From the NCBI RefSeq assembly GCF_013415885.1, contig NZ_CP058910.1:496001-560000 (forward strand): a stretch of DNA of 64,000 nt. Reading direction: 5' to 3'. Positions 59,996 through 64,000 of this stretch are shown here, piece after piece. The translations under genes were made by a program, and so were the position numbers. The notes under the pieces are model-generated. The model searched no databases, was not told the DNA's origin, and saw nothing but the letters and a program-made list of their open reading frames with translations. This stretch comes from Halosimplex rubrum. Its GTDB lineage: Archaea > Halobacteriota > Halobacteria > Halobacteriales > Haloarculaceae. Position 1 is the first letter of the stretch, and each line of letters begins with the position of its first letter.

Positions 59996-62047
59996 GTGTC
60001 ACAGCAGGTCGGCGAGGTCGGGACGCTGTTCCTCCACGAGTACGGCGACGACGTGCGCGTCGCCGTGGTCAAAGAGGGCGAGCGGCGCCTGCACGCGATA
60101 CTGGAACTCAAGGAGACCGACGCCGGGCCGCGGCCGGCGCGACTCCGCGTGAAACAGGGCGCCAGCGAGGAGCCCCGCCCGCCCGACCTGTTCGTCGAAC
60201 TCGCCCGCTCGGCCTCGCGCATCCGCATCTCCGAGCAGACCTCCCCCGCCGTCCGCGGCCGGCTCCAGGAGCTGCTCGACGCCTACCAGCTGGAGGCCAA
60301 GGCCGTCCGCACCTGCCGCTACTGCGCCAGCGAGGGGCAGTACTCCCCCGTCACCTCCGAGACGGCCATCGAAGCCGACGGCGAGTACATCTGCCCCGAC
60401 TGCGCGAAGGCCGAACTCGACCGCGAACTCGCCTACAAGGGCGAGATCACCAGCGGCGCCCGCGACCGGCTCTACGATCTGCTCACCGAGGTCCAGGACC
60501 TCGAACGCGTCTCGAACCTCCTCAAAGGCGACCTGGACCCCGACCTCACGAAGTTCGACGAGATCTCGGCGACCGTCGACGAGGTCGACCCCGTCCCCGT
60601 GGACTCGCTGGATCTCCACCCGGGCATCCAGGACCACCTGGAGGGGCGGTTCGACACGCTCCTCCCCGTCCAGAGCCTCGCCGTCGAGAACGGCGCCACG
60701 GAGGGCCGAGACCAGCTGGTCGTGTCCGCGACGGCGACCGGGAAGACGCTCATCGGCGAGATGGCCGGGCTCGACCGGGTGCTCAACGGGAAAGGGAAGA
60801 TGCTCTTTCTCGTCCCGCTGGTGGCGCTGGCCAACCAGAAACACGAGTCCTTCGAGGAGCGCTACGGCGACATGGTCGACGTGTCGCTGCGGGTGGGCGC
60901 CAGCCGTATCAACGACGGCGGCGGCCGCTTCGACCCCGGCGCCGACGTGATCGTCGGGACCTACGAGGGGATCGACCACGCGCTCCGGACCGGCAAGGAC
61001 CTGGGCAACATCGGTACCGTGGTCATCGACGAGGTCCACACCCTCGGCGAGGACGAACGGGGCCACCGCCTCGACGGGCTCATCTCCCGGCTCAAGTACT
61101 ACTGCGGCGAGCGCGCGGACAACCACAGCACCGACGGCACCCAGTGGATCTACCTCTCGGCGACCGTCGGCAACCCCGGCGACCTCGCGGAGAAGCTGCG
61201 CGCCCAGCTCATCGAGTTCGAGGAGCGACCCGTCCCGATCGAACGCCACGTCACCTTCGCGGACGGCCGCGAGAAGATGCAGATAGAGAACAAGCTCGTC
61301 AGGCGGGCGTTCGACACGAAGTCGTCGAAGGGGTATCGCGGGCAGACCATCATCTTCACCAACTCCCGGCGGCGCTGTCACGAGGTCTCCCGGAAGCTGG
61401 AGTACGACTCGGCGCCGTACCACGCGGGACTAGACCACCGCCGGCGCAAGAAAGTCGAGGGGATGTTCGCCGACCAGGACCTGGCGGCCGTGGTCACCAC
61501 GGCGGCGCTGGCGGCGGGCGTCGACTTCCCCGCCTCGCAGGTCGTCTTCGACTCGCTGGCGATGGGCATCGAGTGGCTCACCGTCCAGGAGTTCCACCAG
61601 ATGCTCGGCCGCGCGGGCCGGCCGGACTACCACGACAAAGGGACCGTCTACGTCCTCGTCGAGCCCGACGGCGCGTATCACAACAGCCAGGAGATGAGCG
61701 AGGACGAGGTGGCGTTCAAGCTCCTCAAGGGGGAGATGGACCCCGTCGTCACCCGCTACGACGAGGGCGCGGCCGTCGAGGAGACGCTCGCCAACGTCAC
61801 CGTCGGCGGGAAACACGCCAAGCGGCTCAACGAGCGGATGATCGGCGAGGTGCCGACGACACACGCCGTCGGGAAGCTGCTGGAGTACGAGTTCATCGAC
61901 GGGCTGGAACCGACGCCGATGGGCCGGGCGGTCACCTCACACTTCCTCTCGCCCGACGACGCGTTCCTGCTGCTCGACGGCATCCGGAAGGGCGACGACC
62001 CCTACGACATCGTCGGGACGATGGAACTGCGCGACGACGAGCGGTGA
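59996..62047 (+). CDS. SF2 DEAD/DEAH-box helicase with N-terminal zinc ribbon
   Basis: This 683-residue protein has an N-terminal alpha/beta part with a four-Cys ribbon (TCRYCASEGQYSP ... YICPDCAKAEL, about residues 103-142), then a Ski2-like helicase core: SATATGKTLIG (Walker A), VGTYEGIDHALR, VVIDEVHTLGEDERGHRLDGL (DEVH), YLSATVGN, TIIFTNSRRRCHEV, VVTTAALAAGVDFPASQVV and MLGRAGRPDYHDKG. It matches the haloarchaeal DUF5814-containing helicase type. Its target (DNA or RNA) is not known. GTG start. Confidence 0.9.
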   Translation: MSQQVGEVGTLFLHEYGDDVRVAVVKEGERRLHAILELKETDAGPRPARLRVKQGASEEPRPPDLFVELARSASRIRISEQTSPAVRGRLQELLDAYQLEAKAVRTCRYCASEGQYSPVTSETAIEADGEYICPDCAKAELDRELAYKGEITSGARDRLYDLLTEVQDLERVSNLLKGDLDPDLTKFDEISATVDEVDPVPVDSLDLHPGIQDHLEGRFDTLLPVQSLAVENGATEGRDQLVVSATATGKTLIGEMAGLDRVLNGKGKMLFLVPLVALANQKHESFEERYGDMVDVSLRVGASRINDGGGRFDPGADVIVGTYEGIDHALRTGKDLGNIGTVVIDEVHTLGEDERGHRLDGLISRLKYYCGERADNHSTDGTQWIYLSATVGNPGDLAEKLRAQLIEFEERPVPIERHVTFADGREKMQIENKLVRRAFDTKSSKGYRGQTIIFTNSRRRCHEVSRKLEYDSAPYHAGLDHRRRKKVEGMFADQDLAAVVTTAALAAGVDFPASQVVFDSLAMGIEWLTVQEFHQMLGRAGRPDYHDKGTVYVLVEPDGAYHNSQEMSEDEVAFKLLKGEMDPVVTRYDEGAAVEETLANVTVGGKHAKRLNERMIGEVPTTHAVGKLLEYEFIDGLEPTPMGRAVTSHFLSPDDAFLLLDGIRKGDDPYDIVGTMELRDDER

Positions 62048-62157
62048 CGAACGCGGACGGAACGGTGACAGATCGCGGTAGGGCGAGCGTACTCCGTGGT
62101 AGCTCGCCGCACGCGAGCGCCCACAGACTTATCCTCGTGGACGGCCTGGAGTAGGCA

Positions 62158-63027
62158 ATGACTGCCGGAACCGGAACCGACCCGACCCGGACGATCACCC
62201 TGGACGCCCACGTCCACACCGACGCCTCCTACGACTGCTCGACGGCGCCCGAGCGCGTCGTCGACGCGGCGCTGTCGGCCGGCCTCGACGCCGTGGCGAT
62301 CACGGACCACGACGCCGTCGACGGCGCGCGCCGCGCGGTCACGGCTGCCGAGGGGACCGACCTGCTGGTCGTCCCGGGCGTCGAGGTGTCCACGGCCGAG
62401 GGGCACCTCCTCGCGCTCGGCGTCGACCGGGCGCCCGCGCCCGACCGGCCGTTCGCCGAGACGGTCGAGACCGTCCGGTCGGCCGGCGGCGTCGCGGTCG
62501 TCCCCCACCCCTTCCAGGTCAGCCGCCACGGCGCCCGCCGAGCGGCGATGGCCGACTGCGAACTCGACGGCGTGGAGACGCGCAACGCCGTCGCCGTCAC
62601 CGGCTACGGGAACCGGCGCGCCCGTGCCTTCGCGGCGAGCGAGGGCTACCCGACGGTCGGCGGCAGCGACGCCCACCGCCCGGGCCTGATCGGGCGGGCG
62701 TTCACGAGCGTCACGCTCCCCGCGGGCGTCGACTGGACGACCATGACGGCCGCGGACGTGCTGGCGGGGATCCGCGCGGGCGACGCCGCCGCACAGGGGA
62801 CCATCACGACGCCCGTCGAGTTCGCGACGACCTACGCGTGGCACGCTCGCGACACGGCCGCGACGGCGGTCGACTCCGCCCGGACGGCCACGGCGACCGG
62901 GCGCTCGGCGGCCGGCTCCCACCCCGCGGTCGGTGCCGGTGCGGTACTCGGCTCCGCGCTGTTGCTCGGCTCGCGCGCGGGGCGCTTCGGTCGCGTCCCG
63001 AGACGGATCGCCGGCCGCGTCCGGTAA
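62158..63027 (+). CDS. PHP-domain metal-dependent phosphoesterase
   Basis: This 289-residue protein has the PHP motifs LDAHVHTDASYDCS (H-x-H), GLDAVAITDHDAVDG (DH), VVPGVEVST (Glu), AVVPHPFQVSRHG (His) and the final GGSDAHRPGLIG (D-x-H). It probably hydrolyses a phosphate ester or, as with YciV-type PHP proteins, nucleotides. A C-terminal region of about 60 residues has a Thr/Ala-rich segment and one hydrophobic stretch (AVGAGAVLGSALLLGS) that might be a membrane anchor. Confidence 0.88.
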   Translation: MTAGTGTDPTRTITLDAHVHTDASYDCSTAPERVVDAALSAGLDAVAITDHDAVDGARRAVTAAEGTDLLVVPGVEVSTAEGHLLALGVDRAPAPDRPFAETVETVRSAGGVAVVPHPFQVSRHGARRAAMADCELDGVETRNAVAVTGYGNRRARAFAASEGYPTVGGSDAHRPGLIGRAFTSVTLPAGVDWTTMTAADVLAGIRAGDAAAQGTITTPVEFATTYAWHARDTAATAVDSARTATATGRSAAGSHPAVGAGAVLGSALLLGSRAGRFGRVPRRIAGRVR

Positions 63028-63110
63028 CCGGCCCGCTCCCGGCCGACCCCCGCGTCGCACCGCACGGGCGATGAGTGGCCTTTTTCCCGTCTCACCGCAA
63101 CAATTCGGAC

Positions 63111-64000
63111 GTGCCATTCGGGATCACCGCCGGCGCGACCTTCGTCTTCCTCGTCATCCTCGCCGCGCTGATCCTCTTCGCCACCGAACCCGTCCCCGTC
63201 GACATCACCGCTATCGGCGTCCTCGTCGCCCTACTGCTCGTCGAACCGCTGTCGGCGACCGCCGCCGACTGGGGCCTGCTCGCCGAGCCGCTGGTCGTGT
63301 TGAGCGACCCCGCCGAGGGCGTCTCGGCCACCGAGAACGGTCTCTCCGGGTTCGCCAGCTCGGCGACGCTGACCGTCCTCGCCATGTTCGTCCTCTCGGA
63401 GGGCGTCCAGCGCACGGGCGTCGTCCAGATCCTCGGGTCGAAGATCGCCGCCGTCACCCGCGACAGCGAGTCCCGCCAGCTCGGCGCCATCATCGGCGTC
63501 GTCAGCCCCATCTCGGGGTTCATCAACAACACCGCCGCCGTCGCCATCCTCCTGCCGATGGTCACCGACCTGGCCCACGAGGGGAAGACCTCCCCCTCGA
63601 AACTGCTCATCCCGCTGTCGTACGCCTCGATGTTCGGCGGGATGCTCACGCTGATCGGCACCTCGACGAACATCCTCGCCTCCGAGCTCTCCGGCCGGCT
63701 CATCGGCCGGACGTTCACCATGTTCGAGTTCACGCAGCTGGGAGTCGTCGTCTCGATCGTCGGCGCGGCGTACCTGCTGACGGTCGGCCGCTGGCTGACG
63801 CCCGAGCGCATCCCCGTCGCGCGTGACCTCACCGCCGAGTTCGAGATGGGCGAGTACCTCACCGAAGTCGTCGTCCGCGACGACTCGCCGCTCGTCGGAC
63901 GGACCGTCAGAGACGCGCTCCGCGAGACGGACTTCGACATCGACCTCGTCCAGTTGATCCGCGGCGACCGGGCGTTCACCGAACCGCTCGACCCGAAGAC
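63111..64000 (+). CDS. SLC13-family permease with TrkA-C domain (3' truncated)
   Basis: The frame starts at GTG 63111 (VPFGITAGATFVFLVILAALILFATEPVPVDITA) and remains open to the window end (296 residues visible). It has SLC13/DASS-type features: SATLTVLAMFVLSEGVQRTGVVQILG, SPISGFINNTAAVAILLPM (NNTAAV), and GGMLTLIGTSTNILASELSG (second signature). After about six helices the TrkA-C-like regulatory domain begins (LTEVVVRDDSPLVGRTVRDALRETDFDIDLVQLIRGDRAF). Such proteins carry Na+-coupled anions such as dicarboxylates, sulfate or citrate. Confidence 0.88.
   Translation, partial: MPFGITAGATFVFLVILAALILFATEPVPVDITAIGVLVALLLVEPLSATAADWGLLAEPLVVLSDPAEGVSATENGLSGFASSATLTVLAMFVLSEGVQRTGVVQILGSKIAAVTRDSESRQLGAIIGVVSPISGFINNTAAVAILLPMVTDLAHEGKTSPSKLLIPLSYASMFGGMLTLIGTSTNILASELSGRLIGRTFTMFEFTQLGVVVSIVGAAYLLTVGRWLTPERIPVARDLTAEFEMGEYLTEVVVRDDSPLVGRTVRDALRETDFDIDLVQLIRGDRAFTEPLDPK

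Overview
This window is a piece of a haloarchaeal chromosome (class Halobacteria). The evidence is the very high GC content, the strongly acidic proteins, leaderless genes with a TATA box about 25-32 nt upstream of the start codon, and archaeal marker genes: thermosome subunit, PriL primase subunit, Hjc resolvase, HalOD1, DUF460 and DUF5786 proteins, and the Lrp/GlnA pair. About 65 coding regions are supported. They are densely packed, and many pairs are adjacent or overlapping. No tRNA, rRNA, CRISPR array or insertion sequence was found.

Layout: 1-4.7 kb holds a truncated DUF460 protein, small membrane proteins, an EEP-family phosphodiesterase and the divergent glnA/lrp pair. 4.8-15 kb holds a HEAT-like/pseudokinase fusion, the thermosome subunit, a heme-copper-oxidase-like membrane protein, an oxidoreductase, hemL, a double winged-helix regulator and a beta-propeller protein. 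15-24.5 kb holds a Tat-exported EEP hydrolase, prs, HalOD1, ilvD, priL, a SWIM zinc-finger protein and hjc. 24.5-34 kb is a regulatory and efflux block: histidine kinase, TetR-MATE and TetR-ABC-ABC. 34-43 kb holds thiol-fold proteins, a ring-cleaving dioxygenase, a Sua5/YrdC protein, a degenerate Cas4-like protein, a 7TM histidine kinase, hisH, a family 4 uracil-DNA glycosylase, DUF99 and DUF5786.

43-54 kb looks like an accessory catabolic island. It contains an enolase-superfamily dehydratase, a mannonate-dehydratase-like TIM barrel, a DUF1537 four-carbon acid-sugar kinase, a PdxA-type dehydrogenase, a LarA-like protein, a cupin, a PEP-hydrolase-like TIM barrel and a Tm-1/UPF0261 protein. 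A VapBC module sits in the middle. The kinase-PdxA pair is the known core of threonate/erythronate degradation; the combination with LarA-like and split Tm-1 proteins suggests an uncharacterised sugar-acid route. 54-64 kb holds a PiT-type phosphate transporter, a phosphohexomutase, pyrE, thrS, a large SF2 helicase, a PHP phosphoesterase and a truncated SLC13 permease.

The most interesting signals outside ordinary genes are these. (1) The thrS transcript leader combines a 13-codon upstream ORF with a long stem-loop. (2) Short perfect hairpins (6-9 bp stems, mostly 3-nt loops) cluster in spacers and also occur in frame inside hisH, an ABC transporter and a TetR gene. (3) Several precise inverted repeats overlap or flank TATA boxes of regulator genes. 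(4) A 24-codon ORF overlaps the phosphate transporter start by GTGA.
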